Source: Acaryochloris sp. CRU_2_0 | GTDB taxonomy: Bacteria > Cyanobacteriota > Cyanobacteriia > Thermosynechococcales > Thermosynechococcaceae | Assembly: GCA_012034865.1 (NCBI GenBank) | Contig: JAAUOM010000003.1 | Span: 48,113-112,112 of the forward strand | DNA: 64,000 bases | Reading direction: 5' to 3' | Position numbers and translations under genes: made by a program | Shown: piece after piece, positions 6,910 to 16,035 of the stretch | Layout of the letters: every line of letters begins with the position of its first letter | Numbering within the stretch: position 1 is the first letter of the stretch | The notes under the pieces: model-generated | The model's database searches: none | What the model saw: only the letters and a program-made list of their open reading frames with translations | What the model was told of the DNA's origin: nothing

Positions 6910-9587
6910 GAATTCGTTTTACTCCTCTCAATCACAGATGCCTCACCTTGAATGGGTAAGGTAAAGGAAAAAGTGCTGCCCTGTCCGGGTTGGCTTGCTA
7001 CCCAAATCTCTCCTCTGTGTTGGTGAACAATACTATGACAAATCGCTAGCCCTAGTCCTGTGCCTTCATGGTTGCGCGCATCGGAGGAATCAGCTTGTTG
7101 AAATCGCTCAAAGATCGTGTCAATTTTTTCGGGAGGAATGCCTCGACCTTGATCGCGAACATGAATACACACCTGCGTCGGTTCGATGTCGTTGGGCTGC
7201 CGCGCCTCCGTTGGTAGCAATGCATCACTGATAGAACAACTGGGGGGAGTGAGGGAAACTTTGGCTGCCGTCAGCCAGACCGTGCCGCCAGGGGGCGAGA
7301 ACTTGATGGCATTACTGAGGAGATTCGTCAGGGTTTGAACGATGCGATCGCCATCGACATCGGCCAAGACCGATAAGGGTCTGACTGACAAGGTGACCTG
7401 CATTTGCGTGGCCAATCCCTGCATAGTATTTGTGGCTTGAGTCATCAGATCAGCAATATTGCAAGGCTGCTTGCTCATACTGACTTGGCCTGACTCAATT
7501 CGTTCCACATCGAGAATATCGTTGATCAAACGTACCAAACGGTCGGTGCTGTCCACCGCGATTTTGAGCAGACGCTGGCTCTTTTCCGGTTGAGCCGCCA
7601 AAAGTCCACTGGTGAGCATCCGTAACGACCCATGAATCGAGGTGAGGGGCGTGCGTAATTCATGGCTGACGACGGAAATAAACTCATCTTTCATGCGCTC
7701 GACGATTTGGCGATCGCTAATATCTTTGAAGGTAATGACTGCGCCGACAATCTGGGTTTGTTCTCGAATCGGTGTACTCACGTACTCGACGGGGAAGATC
7801 GACCCATCTCGACGCTGAAACTCATCGCTAATAAAGCGATGGGTTGCCCCTGATCTTAAGGAGTCCACAAAGGGATAAGGTGACTGGGGCGCTGCACCTA
7901 ATTGCTGAGGATTGGGTCCTAAAATCAGCTCTACAGATTGGCCAATCAGGTCGGCAACGGCATATCCCAACATGTCCGCAGCAGCGGGATTGATAAAGGT
8001 GATTTGGGTATCCAAATCCAGGCCACATAATCCTTCTCCCATCGAATTTAAGATCAATTCGTTTTGACGGGTCAGTTGGGCTAAAGAGGCTTGCGCTTCG
8101 ATCCGCTCGGTGATGTCGCGCAGAATGGCTGTGAAGACTTCTTCGTTCCCCAACTGTAATTTGGAGATGGAGGCTTCAGCATTAAAGGAGGTTCCATCTC
8201 GGCGTCGCGCCAAGATCGGACGTCGCCCCTCCCCCATTTGATGAGCTGGTGCGTTGGAGTGAGCATAATCTTGAATCTGCTGCTGATGGGTTGTCACAAA
8301 TTCGGGAGGCAAGAGCAGATCCAAGGGTTGACCCAAAATCTCTTGGCGGGTATAGCCAAACATCTTTTCCGCCCCTTGATTAAACAGGGTAATGGTTTGG
8401 GAACCATCCACCGAAATAATGGCATCTTCGGCAATTTCTAAGATGCCAGCAAAGCGCGCCTGCGAGTGTTGCAAGGCCGCTTCGGCTTGCTGCCGGGTTT
8501 TCAGTTCGGCGCGCAGTTTTGCGTTGGTGGTTCGCAGTGCCGTTGTCCGCTCTGCGACTCGCTGCTCCAAGTCATGTTTGGCTTCTTGCAATACCACTTC
8601 GACTTGTTCACGCTCACTGAGTTCGGCTTGTAGTTGGCAGTAGAGTTCGGATTGTTGAATTGCGATCGCCAATTGGGTGGCCAGTCGCTGCAACAGCTTC
8701 ACTTCTAGGGGCTTCCACTGGCGAGAACCTCGACAGTGGTGGGCAATCAGCAGACCCCAAACCCGATTCTCTTGCAAGATAGGCACCACCAAGTTGGCCT
8801 GAACCTGAAATTGGATGAGCAGATCCCGATGGCAGGGGGTGAGAGGGGCAGTGTAGATATTCTCAATGGAACTGGTTTGAATAGGCTGAGCCGGATTGCC
8901 AAAAATATCTGGAAAGCAGGGATCGTGAATTTTCGTCCCTAAAAGGGAAGACCACTGATCGCTATTGACAGATTCCACCAAAACCATCCCCCGCCAATTT
9001 TCTGCCAAGCGGAAGATCAGCACCCGATCGGTTTGTAATAATTGCCGGACTTCTGCCACGGTGGTATTGAGAATGGTGTAGAGGTCAAGGGACTGGCGAA
9101 TTCGAGCTGCGATCGCACTCAATAATTGCTCATGCTCAATCTGCTGCTGCAAGGTTAAAGCCGATTGCTGCTGTTCGGTAATATCAATGCCAGTACCAAT
9201 CACCAGTTGTACTGTATCACCTGTCGTCAGCACCGTATTAGACCAAGCAATCAAGCGCTGTTGTCCCGTTTTGGTCAGCCAGTGATTTTGATGTTGATTA
9301 GGGGATTGCTGGACAAGCAATTGCTCAAAAACGGCTTGGACGGCTGCTGTTTCTTCCGGCAACAGTAGCACCTCCGAGATCAGACGGTTTTCAACTTCCG
9401 CAAACGTATATCCAGAAACACGTTCACAGGCTTGGTTAAAACCGATGATATGTCCTTCTACATCCAGAATCACCACTAAAGTCGTCATCCAATGGGATTG
9501 ATGACGTAAGAGATCGGCGGTGTCTTCCTGTTCCCTCGTCATGGCCTTACCTATCATTCGCAAGTCCCACATAGGATTCACCTTCAC
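6906..9587 (-). CDS. PAS-GAF-PAS-PAS sensor histidine kinase with cyanobacteriochrome-like GAF domain
   Basis: An 893-residue soluble kinase with no transmembrane segment. Domains: PAS (about 30-138), GAF (155-315), a coiled linker (320-372), PAS (375-495), PAS (508-628), HisKA with phospho-acceptor His642 in SHELRTP, and HATPase with N-box (751-764), DQGRGIPPE (812-820) and GTGLGLAI. The GAF carries Cys224 in DPCF and Cys252-His253 in PCHRDLL, followed by FQVQANLVVPI and WGLLIAHHC. These are the two bilin-binding cysteine positions of DXCF-type cyanobacteriochromes, so this is probably a light sensor. Start is uncertain: GTG 9587, GTG 9581, ATG 9572 or ATG 9542 (AGGTAAGG upstream) are all possible. 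Confidence 0.9.
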   Translation of the reverse strand: MKVNPMWDLRMIGKAMTREQEDTADLLRHQSHWMTTLVVILDVEGHIIGFNQACERVSGYTFAEVENRLISEVLLLPEETAAVQAVFEQLLVQQSPNQHQNHWLTKTGQQRLIAWSNTVLTTGDTVQLVIGTGIDITEQQQSALTLQQQIEHEQLLSAIAARIRQSLDLYTILNTTVAEVRQLLQTDRVLIFRLAENWRGMVLVESVNSDQWSSLLGTKIHDPCFPDIFGNPAQPIQTSSIENIYTAPLTPCHRDLLIQFQVQANLVVPILQENRVWGLLIAHHCRGSRQWKPLEVKLLQRLATQLAIAIQQSELYCQLQAELSEREQVEVVLQEAKHDLEQRVAERTTALRTTNAKLRAELKTRQQAEAALQHSQARFAGILEIAEDAIISVDGSQTITLFNQGAEKMFGYTRQEILGQPLDLLLPPEFVTTHQQQIQDYAHSNAPAHQMGEGRRPILARRRDGTSFNAEASISKLQLGNEEVFTAILRDITERIEAQASLAQLTRQNELILNSMGEGLCGLDLDTQITFINPAAADMLGYAVADLIGQSVELILGPNPQQLGAAPQSPYPFVDSLRSGATHRFISDEFQRRDGSIFPVEYVSTPIREQTQIVGAVITFKDISDRQIVERMKDEFISVVSHELRTPLTSIHGSLRMLTSGLLAAQPEKSQRLLKIAVDSTDRLVRLINDILDVERIESGQVSMSKQPCNIADLMTQATNTMQGLATQMQVTLSVRPLSVLADVDGDRIVQTLTNLLSNAIKFSPPGGTVWLTAAKVSLTPPSCSISDALLPTEARQPNDIEPTQVCIHVRDQGRGIPPEKIDTIFERFQQADSSDARNHEGTGLGLAICHSIVHQHRGEIWVASQPGQGSTFSFTLPIQGEASVIERSKTNS

Positions 9588-11922
9588 TCCTGGGGAGGTG
9601 GGTCAAGGTTACCGCGTTCTGATCCACCGCTTTATACAGGGTAGAGAGGGTTGCTCCTGCCTCAGGATATTGGACGACACCCATCTTTATCTTGATCAAA
9701 ACGGGTTGATCAGGGGTTTCATGGCGGTAGCCCTCACACAGATGCTGTAAATGCTGCTCTGCTTCTGCCTGAGAGACACCGTAGAGACCAATCAAAAATT
9801 CATTGCCACTCCAACGGGTCACCACATCCTCTTCCCCACAGCCCTGGCACAATTGCCGACCCACATGACGCAGAACCGCATCACCCGTTGCCAAGTCATG
9901 GTCATAATTGATTTGCCGTAGATTAGAAATCTTAACCAGGGCAATACACAAGGGCTGCTGCAATCCTTGAGCCTGTTTGATCATCTGTTCGAGCCTGAAC
10001 ATAGCAGGTTGGCGTTTATCAGCCTTGGTCAGGGTATCCACTTTCCATAACTGCTGTGACAATTGCATCCGTTCTAGACGATTGACAAGCCGAACCACTA
10101 GCTCTGGTCCGACAACGGGCTTGCTGACAAAATCATCCGCCCCTGCCACAAAAATCTGGTTTACGATCGCAGCTTCAGTGTGCGCGGTCAAAAACAGAAT
10201 GGGGAGGTTGTGCCAGTAAGGATCATTGCGGACTACTTGGCAAAGTTCCATGCCGCTCACATAGGGCATTTCCACATCCAGAATCAATAGATCGGGAGCG
10301 ATCGTCACCAAGGTTTGCCAAAAGAGCCTGGGATCAGCGAGGGTATTGACCTTAAATCCCCAGGGTTCTAACAAGGGCGGCAGCATCTGCAAGATCTGAT
10401 CATCATCATCGACAATCATGACTTTCGCGGTCATCGCTTGGGCTTGTTGGAGGACCTCATCCACTGCATGGAGAATCTGAATCGGTGCAATGGGTTTCTC
10501 TAAATAAACTTTGCCCCCCAAGCGAACCACTTCCAGGCGAGAATGCAAACTGTCAGGATTTCCCAAAAATAACACGGGAATCCTAGGAATCTGCCGATTG
10601 ACCTGCTCTACAAAGGCCAAGGTCTGATTTTTATTTTGGCCAACGTCTGGATCAATTAAAATAACTTGGGGTGGATCCTGCATAAGAACACGGTAGGCAG
10701 CCTCCAAATCAGCCACTGCTTGGAGATGCCAATCCCAATGGGTAGCTTGCGCTGTGAGATCGAGTACCCATTGTTGATCAGCATCAATCACTAGCAAGGA
10801 CGGTACCGTAGCCGAGGAAGCAGTGGCCTGTTCTAAAGAGGCGTGGGCAGAGTGATCTACCGTTTGCCGGAGGTGATCAACTGCTTGCTGAAGTTCCTGG
10901 ATATGCTCAGTTGCCAAAGGTCTCGGCATTTTCAGGATTTGTTCAATATTACGAGCCAGCTCTGTTCCTTTCTGCATGCCGAACATCCCCAAGGAGCCAG
11001 CCAAGGTATGGGTTTCTTGCTCTGCTTTTTGTTGGAGGGTCGGATCAATCAGCCCTGGGTTAGCGGTTAGGGCTGAACTGGCCTGTTCGATCACTTGCAC
11101 CTGATTACTAATGCGGGGTTGATAGCGTTGCCAAATCGTGGCAATGGTCTTCGCCTGGTTCTCAAGGATCGCCCCTCCAGCATTCTGCTGTGATGGGGAC
11201 TGAGCATTCTTGAGGGTTAATGCCTGAGCATTTATCGTTTTCAGCTCAGACAGCGGCTTCAGACGATAGCCAATGCCGTACACCGTCTCAATCACATCTG
11301 GGGGAGCAGTGGCATCGCGCAATTTATGGCGAAGCCCTTTAATGTGGGTTCTCACCGCCTCTTCCCCCGGCATATCTTGGTAGATCCACAGATGTTCTAG
11401 TAACATACCGCAGCTAAACACCCGGCGAGGGTTACGCATCAACAGTTCTAGCAAGGCATATTCTTTAGGGGTTAAAGAGAGGGGCTGGTTCCCATAGTTG
11501 ACCTGAGTAGAACTGGGATCTAGTTCGATGCCTGCCCATTCTAAGATGGGTGTGGTGTGGAGTTGACCCCGCCGCAACAAGGCTCGAATCCGAGCTTCTA
11601 ACTCTTCTAAATCAAAGGGTTTGACGACATAGTCATCTGCACCCGCATCCAGGCCTACCGCTTTTTCATGGCTATTATCATTCCCTGTTAACAAGAGAAT
11701 GGGCATGGCATACCCTTGGTTGCGAAGCTGGCGACAGAGGGTGATGCCATCCAGCTTAGGCAACTTTACATCCAGCAACAGCAGATCATAATCAAAAGCC
11801 TCGACCATATCCGCTGCACTTTCGCCATCAGTAGTTGTTTCTACCGCGTAACTGCAATTTCTAAGGAGTGTAGTCAAGGCAGCAGCAGTGGCTTGGTCGT
11901 CCTCAACAACCAGTATCCTCAT
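9547..11922 (-). CDS. Multi-domain response regulator: REC, winged-helix DNA-binding, HPt, REC, REC, degenerate GGDEF
   Basis: The start at MRILVVEDD is fixed by CAGGAGAC eight bases upstream; the frame runs 43 codons further 5' without family resemblance. Order in the 791-residue protein: receiver (D51 in LLLLDVKLPKLDG), OmpR-type winged helix (about 125-225, ending YGIGYRL), an HPt-like helix bundle with a candidate His in ETHTLAG, a second receiver (ILIDPD), a third (LLILDVEMP), and a C-terminal GGDEF-like domain whose signature is RWSGNEF, so cyclase activity is doubtful. The downstream kinase gene starts at or within 41 bases of its stop. A phosphorelay ending in transcription control is inferred. 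Confidence 0.9.
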   Translation of the reverse strand: MRILVVEDDQATAAALTTLLRNCSYAVETTTDGESAADMVEAFDYDLLLLDVKLPKLDGITLCRQLRNQGYAMPILLLTGNDNSHEKAVGLDAGADDYVVKPFDLEELEARIRALLRRGQLHTTPILEWAGIELDPSSTQVNYGNQPLSLTPKEYALLELLMRNPRRVFSCGMLLEHLWIYQDMPGEEAVRTHIKGLRHKLRDATAPPDVIETVYGIGYRLKPLSELKTINAQALTLKNAQSPSQQNAGGAILENQAKTIATIWQRYQPRISNQVQVIEQASSALTANPGLIDPTLQQKAEQETHTLAGSLGMFGMQKGTELARNIEQILKMPRPLATEHIQELQQAVDHLRQTVDHSAHASLEQATASSATVPSLLVIDADQQWVLDLTAQATHWDWHLQAVADLEAAYRVLMQDPPQVILIDPDVGQNKNQTLAFVEQVNRQIPRIPVLFLGNPDSLHSRLEVVRLGGKVYLEKPIAPIQILHAVDEVLQQAQAMTAKVMIVDDDDQILQMLPPLLEPWGFKVNTLADPRLFWQTLVTIAPDLLILDVEMPYVSGMELCQVVRNDPYWHNLPILFLTAHTEAAIVNQIFVAGADDFVSKPVVGPELVVRLVNRLERMQLSQQLWKVDTLTKADKRQPAMFRLEQMIKQAQGLQQPLCIALVKISNLRQINYDHDLATGDAVLRHVGRQLCQGCGEEDVVTRWSGNEFLIGLYGVSQAEAEQHLQHLCEGYRHETPDQPVLIKIKMGVVQYPEAGATLSTLYKAVDQNAVTLTHLPRSEGESYVGLANDR

Positions 11923-12047
11923 GGTGGGTCTCCTGACGTTGGCTTCGAAAGCATCTCTAAGACAATTGCTACTCCAATTATCGGTAAAAAATTGCAGTTG
12001 CAACATAGAGATTTCTTGCGAAATGCCATCAGAATCCATCTTGAGGG

Positions 12048-12497
12048 TCAATTGGCTGCTCTCAAGATCGGCGGATTATTTAACCCTGAACGCAACCATT
12101 GGTAGGATACCCCATTGAGTAACAGGCCAATTCCTAATAAATAGGCCATCAAAAACAACTGATAGCTGGGAACACCAACCCGCACATCTAAGAGCAAATG
12201 CAGGGCATTAATGAGCGTATACAGGAGGGTCAGCCCCAAATGCAGCTTTCGATATCGGCAGTTTTCGACAAGGGCGGTAGCGATGATTGCCGCCAGAGCA
12301 ATCCCAAAGACGGCCAACATCAACCAGAGGATAGTGGCTAAATTCAAATACTCATGGGTATGGGATTCTGCCACGCTCAGACCATGAAATAGCGGCATGA
12401 GGGCGAGTTGAGTATGAAACAACATTCCTAAGAGGTAGGCTGTCCACAAAGTGATAATTTTAATCCGATAGCTCCAGCTATTCCGCTCAATGCTCAT
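12048..12497 (-). CDS. Hypothetical four-helix membrane protein
   Basis: Not assigned to a family. The 149 residues contain about four transmembrane helices (LWTAYLLGMLFHTQLALM, LWLMLAVFGIALAAIIATAL, LGLTLLYTLINALHLLLDV, LFLMAYLLGIGLLLNGV). The ATG is preceded by a near-perfect AGGAGG at six bases. It lies 125 bases upstream of the large response regulator on the same strand, so it may share its transcript and could be a membrane partner of that signalling cassette; this is inference from position only. Confidence 0.65.
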   Translation of the reverse strand: MSIERNSWSYRIKIITLWTAYLLGMLFHTQLALMPLFHGLSVAESHTHEYLNLATILWLMLAVFGIALAAIIATALVENCRYRKLHLGLTLLYTLINALHLLLDVRVGVPSYQLFLMAYLLGIGLLLNGVSYQWLRSGLNNPPILRAAN

Positions 12498-12605
12498 CAC
12501 CTACCTCCTCTAGCCATACCGCTTCTATCGCCAGCTTATGGATCAATTTTGAGGAACTTGTGAGTTCTCAAAACTGGCGGTAGGGTTGGCGGCGAGTTGT
12601 GATGA

Positions 12606-13346
12606 TCAAGGATTAAGGATCTCTAGCCCTTCTGTAATCGCATTTTGAATCGTGGGTTCAGACTCTTGTTGCAGGAGTAACTGCAAATATTCTCGCAGCT
12701 CCTGAGTCCGCTGAGAATCGAGGCAGGTTGATTCGACAAAATGGTTGATCTGCCGTATGGCAATCAGGCGCTTCAGGGGATCGAGGGCAGTGAGATGATT
12801 GATCCAATAGTCTATTTGGGTTGGGGTCAGCCGCTGTTTGTCTTGCTTAAACAGTTGCCAAAGGCATAGCCCCAACACACTCAACACCCCTAAACCTTGT
12901 AAAAGGATGGCTAGGGCTAACCAAAAACTATTCGTATCCCGCCAGATTAGCAAGGTGATATAGCTGGCAATCAGGGACAATAGACCACAGCCCACCGCAA
13001 GGATGCTGGTGGTATAGGAGCCTGTAAACCATTTAACAAGGGTTTGCCAAGAGCAAAGGGGTCGAGAATACACCTGCTGCACCAGCAGTGTTGTCCCCAA
13101 ACCCATCAATAGGGAAAACAACAGTAAGCCATTCCACCGCATCAAGAGGAGAGTGACTCCTAAAGCGATCAACCATACCCCTAGACCTTGTCGTTCAATC
13201 AGGCGTGTCCATCGACTGACCCTGGTTTGGAGTCCATGCAGGATCTTGGCCATCAGATCGGTGAATAGGGTGTGTCTGACGGGTGAGATGGTGTGGTTGG
13301 CAAACCAGTGCCAGACCGTGTGATGGAGGGATGAAACCTTGACCAT
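12606..13346 (-). CDS. Hypothetical membrane protein with helical C-terminal domain
   Basis: No named family is recognised. Residues about 55-165 include four hydrophobic helices, arranged as two hairpins (GVWLIALGVTLLLM / LLLFSLLMGLGTTLLV and ILAVGCGLLSLIASYITLL / LALAILLQGLGVLSVLGL). The last 75 residues are soluble and helical, with the pattern LDPLKRLIAIRQINHFVE and ITEGLEILNP reminiscent of HEAT-like repeats. It is in the same direction as DoxX upstream and the four-helix protein downstream. Confidence 0.6.
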   Translation of the reverse strand: MVKVSSLHHTVWHWFANHTISPVRHTLFTDLMAKILHGLQTRVSRWTRLIERQGLGVWLIALGVTLLLMRWNGLLLFSLLMGLGTTLLVQQVYSRPLCSWQTLVKWFTGSYTTSILAVGCGLLSLIASYITLLIWRDTNSFWLALAILLQGLGVLSVLGLCLWQLFKQDKQRLTPTQIDYWINHLTALDPLKRLIAIRQINHFVESTCLDSQRTQELREYLQLLLQQESEPTIQNAITEGLEILNP

Positions 13347-13402
13347 GGGGCTGATCTGAATAGGGAGTGAAATAACGAAAGGGCAGATCTTATGAGTCTA
13401 AC

Positions 13403-13813
13403 TTACCATTTCCCATAACTCCGACGAATTTGCCAATTGTCGAAGCTGTAGCGACCTGATCCGGTTTGCGCTAGTAGCAACAGCCCTCCAATTAACCCTA
13501 CATTCTTGAGAAACTGGATGGGTGCCATCGGATCACTAAAATTCAAATGAAACATCAAGGTGGCAGGAATCAAGAAAAGGATGAGGGCGATCGCACCCCA
13601 ACGGGTCTTAAAACCCAGCAACACCGAAAAGCCACCCCCCAGTAACAAGACAATGGCACCGATGGCCATCGCCATCGCTAAAGAATGCGGAAATCCTTTG
13701 CTGGCAATGGCTTGTTGCATACCCGCGAACTTGAAGCAATGATTAATCCCCGCATGAATAAAGATAGCCGACAGAAACCCTCTAGCAATGACGGGCAGCA
13801 ATTGGTCAATCAT
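13403..13813 (-). CDS. DoxX family membrane protein
   Basis: The 136-residue product has the DoxX pattern: ARGFLSAIFIHAGINH at the N-terminus, then GFPHSLAMAMAIGAIVLLLGG, a helix with LLGFKTRWGAIALILFLIPATLMFH and FLKNVGLIGGLLLL near the end, giving four transmembrane helices. DoxX proteins are quinone-linked or redox-related membrane proteins of varied roles. The start at MIDQLLP is preferred because AAAGAGAGA precedes it and homology begins there; the frame extends 15 codons further 5'. Confidence 0.85.
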   Translation of the reverse strand: MIDQLLPVIARGFLSAIFIHAGINHCFKFAGMQQAIASKGFPHSLAMAMAIGAIVLLLGGGFSVLLGFKTRWGAIALILFLIPATLMFHLNFSDPMAPIQFLKNVGLIGGLLLLAQTGSGRYSFDNWQIRRSYGKW

Positions 13814-13948
13814 GGTTTTGTCTCTCTTTACATGCTGACTCTCTTTAACCTTATGCAAAAACTACTTTTCGTCAACTCTGATCAGGGGATGGATCTCCTG
13901 AACTAGGGATACCCTTCCCAAAACTATAATGGAGAATAAAACCATCCA

Positions 13949-14761
13949 TTGAGACAATCCGTGACCTCTCCTGATCTAGAAACTGTGACTGCCAATCCTC
14001 AGCCAGACCTCGACTCAGCCCCGTCGTCTTCCCCAGACGAAACCGTTGAGGATAGCGGACTGAACGATGTTGAGATGTCCCTGTTTGAGCATTTAGAGGA
14101 ACTCCGCCAACGGATTTTCTATGGGCTGATTGCGGTTGCGATCGCCATTTTCGGCTGTTTCTTCAAAGTCAATTGGATTGTCAAGGTTCTAGAACAACCT
14201 GCCCAAGGGGTTAAATTTTTACAATTGGCTCCTGGAGAGTATTTCTTTGTCTCTCTGAAGGTGGCGGCCTACAGCGGTGTCTTGGTTGCCAGCCCATTTA
14301 TCCTCTATCAAATTATCCAATTTGTCTTACCGGGGTTAACCCGCTCGGAACGCAGACTTTTAGGTCCCATTGTTTTTGGATCATCTGTCCTCTTTTTCGT
14401 GGGTTTGCTCTTTGCTTACGTGGCCTTAATTCCTGCTGCCCTGAATTTCTTTATTGAATATGGTGCAGATGTTGTTGAGCAACTGTGGTCTATTGACCGT
14501 TATTTTGAGTTTGTGTTGCTGCTGATGTTTAGTACGGGGATTGCCTTTCAAATTCCTGTCATTCAGATGTTATTGGGTTTAACAGGACTGGTCTCTAGTC
14601 GGCAAATGCTATCGGGATGGCGCTATGTCATCCTGGGTGCTGCGGTTCTCGGCGCTGTTTTGACCCCCTCCACGGATCCGCTAACGCAAAGTTTGTTAGG
14701 GGGTGCGGTCATTGGTTTATATTTTGGCGGCACCGGGTTAGTGATCTTGACCGGGCATTAG
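13949..14761 (+). CDS. tatC: Sec-independent protein translocase TatC
   Basis: TatC is the multi-spanning receptor of the twin-arginine pathway. After a charged 40-residue N-terminal extension the conserved [18 protein letters not shown] opens the protein, followed by six transmembrane helices; [36 protein letters not shown] carries the family's periplasmic loop and the cytoplasmic ERRLLGP segment. The C-terminal STDPLTQ is typical. Length with the extension is 270. No ATG precedes the core; starts may be TTG 13949 or GTG 13961. Both Rieske proteins in this window carry twin-arginine-type N-termini and are plausible clients. Convergent with DUF3067. Confidence 0.93.
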   Translation: MRQSVTSPDLETVTANPQPDLDSAPSSSPDETVEDSGLNDVEMSLFEHLEELRQRIFYGLIAVAIAIFGCFFKVNWIVKVLEQPAQGVKFLQLAPGEYFFVSLKVAAYSGVLVASPFILYQIIQFVLPGLTRSERRLLGPIVFGSSVLFFVGLLFAYVALIPAALNFFIEYGADVVEQLWSIDRYFEFVLLLMFSTGIAFQIPVIQMLLGLTGLVSSRQMLSGWRYVILGAAVLGAVLTPSTDPLTQSLLGGAVIGLYFGGTGLVILTGH

Positions 14762-14779
14762 CGATCGCCTGAGAACGGT

Positions 14780-15097
14780 TTAGAACTTTTCGAGTAACCA
14801 CTCTGAGGTGCGCCCTCCCAGTTCCAAAGGGATGCTGACGGCTTTGCCCAACCGAGGCCGTTGTTTGGTGCTTTCAATGAAATCTTGAACTTGCTGCACC
14901 GCTTGCCAACCCTGAATATAGGTTGCGATCGCACCTAAGTGTTCCAAGTACTCTGGTTCCGTCATCGGGAAAGATGCCTGCTCCAAATAGCGCCACATGA
15001 TCTGCACAAAAATTTTGCCTTGCGTGCGGCGCAATTGCACATCGTAGGAGCGTCCCCACTTTTCGATCAATAGCTGATGAAGTTGTTCACCCGTCAT
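14780..15097 (-). CDS. DUF3067 family protein
   Basis: The 105-residue protein shows the DUF3067 pattern: TGEQLHQLLIEKWGRSYDVQL at the N-terminus, IMWRYLEQASFP, and EYLEHLGAIATYIQGWQAVQQVQDFI. The family occurs in cyanobacteria and plastids; function is unknown. It converges with tatC (18 bases between stops) and diverges from petC. No membrane segment or signal peptide. Confidence 0.8.
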   Translation of the reverse strand: MTGEQLHQLLIEKWGRSYDVQLRRTQGKIFVQIMWRYLEQASFPMTEPEYLEHLGAIATYIQGWQAVQQVQDFIESTKQRPRLGKAVSIPLELGGRTSEWLLEKF

Positions 15098-15419
15098 CGT
15101 AATGATGCTTTATCCCTTGCGGATCACATTTACCCCCATTCTGTCGTTTCTAGGCAAGGAGAAGCAAGCTTGGGTCAGGGCGTGTCGGCAGGATAAACCA
15201 GGAGTAATTTACATTTCGTATGAAATAGAGGCTCATCAAGTGTGATAATAATGTCAAGAAATGTTATGACGCCTGGTGGTGATTCGCAACATGTTTTCAA
15301 CTCAATAACCTATCTAGGTTTGAGAGCAGGAAAAATCGTATTGCACGAGCATGGGCAGTGCCATCGGAGTCTAGCTTGAATGCTATCCGTCCATTACATC
15401 AGTAACATCACCGTAAATC
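15098..15419. other. Intergenic region between DUF3067 and petC
   Basis: This 322-base spacer must hold the divergent promoters of DUF3067 and the petCA operon. I see no gene, repeat or RNA structure that can be supported. Confidence 0.6.
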
Positions 15420-15959
15420 ATGGCTCAAGTCTCTGGATCTTCTGACGTGCCCGACATGGGTCGTCGTCAATTTATGAATTTGTTGACCTTTGGTACGATT
15501 ACCGGCACCGCCTTAGGAGGGTTATACCCTGTCGTCAAATATTTCATCCCTCCTTCAAGTGGCAGTAGCGGTGGTGGCATTAACGCCAAAGATGCCCTGG
15601 GTAACGACGTCGTCGTCAGTGACTTTCTAGCAAGCCATAGTCCAGGTGAGCGTACCCTCACTCAAGGATTCAAAGGAGATCCAACCTACGTTGTGATCAC
15701 GGATGACAAAACCATTGCAGACTATGGGTTGAATGCTATCTGCACCCACCTCGGTTGTGTGGTTCCCTGGAATGCTGGCCAAAACAAATTTATTTGCCCG
15801 TGTCATGGTTCACAGTACGATGCCACTGGTAAAGTGGTTCGCGGCCCTGCACCCTTATCCTTGGCTCTTGTCCATGCCAACAACGTCGATGACAAACTTG
15901 TGTTCACAACGTGGACAGAAAAGGATTTTCGCACCGACAAAGAACCCTGGTGGACTTAG
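15420..15959 (+). CDS. petC: Rieske iron-sulfur subunit of cytochrome b6f
   Basis: The 179-residue protein carries electrons from plastoquinol to cytochrome f. An N-terminal [12 protein letters not shown] twin-arginine-like motif leads into one transmembrane anchor and a glycine/serine hinge ([10 protein letters not shown]). The 2Fe-2S ligands are Cys108 and His110 (CTHLGC) and Cys126/Cys128-His129 (CPCHGS), with Cys113 and Cys126 forming the usual disulfide pair region; GPAPLSLAL follows. Length matches cyanobacterial PetC. petA starts 76 bases downstream, the standard petCA operon. Confidence 0.97.
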   Translation: MAQVSGSSDVPDMGRRQFMNLLTFGTITGTALGGLYPVVKYFIPPSSGSSGGGINAKDALGNDVVVSDFLASHSPGERTLTQGFKGDPTYVVITDDKTIADYGLNAICTHLGCVVPWNAGQNKFICPCHGSQYDATGKVVRGPAPLSLALVHANNVDDKLVFTTWTEKDFRTDKEPWWT

Positions 15960-16035
15960 TCCTTGGGTGTGAACTTTCTCACTCATTCTCCCCCCTGCCC
16001 CTTTCCTCTTTCTCAGGTTTAAGATTGATAGACTA

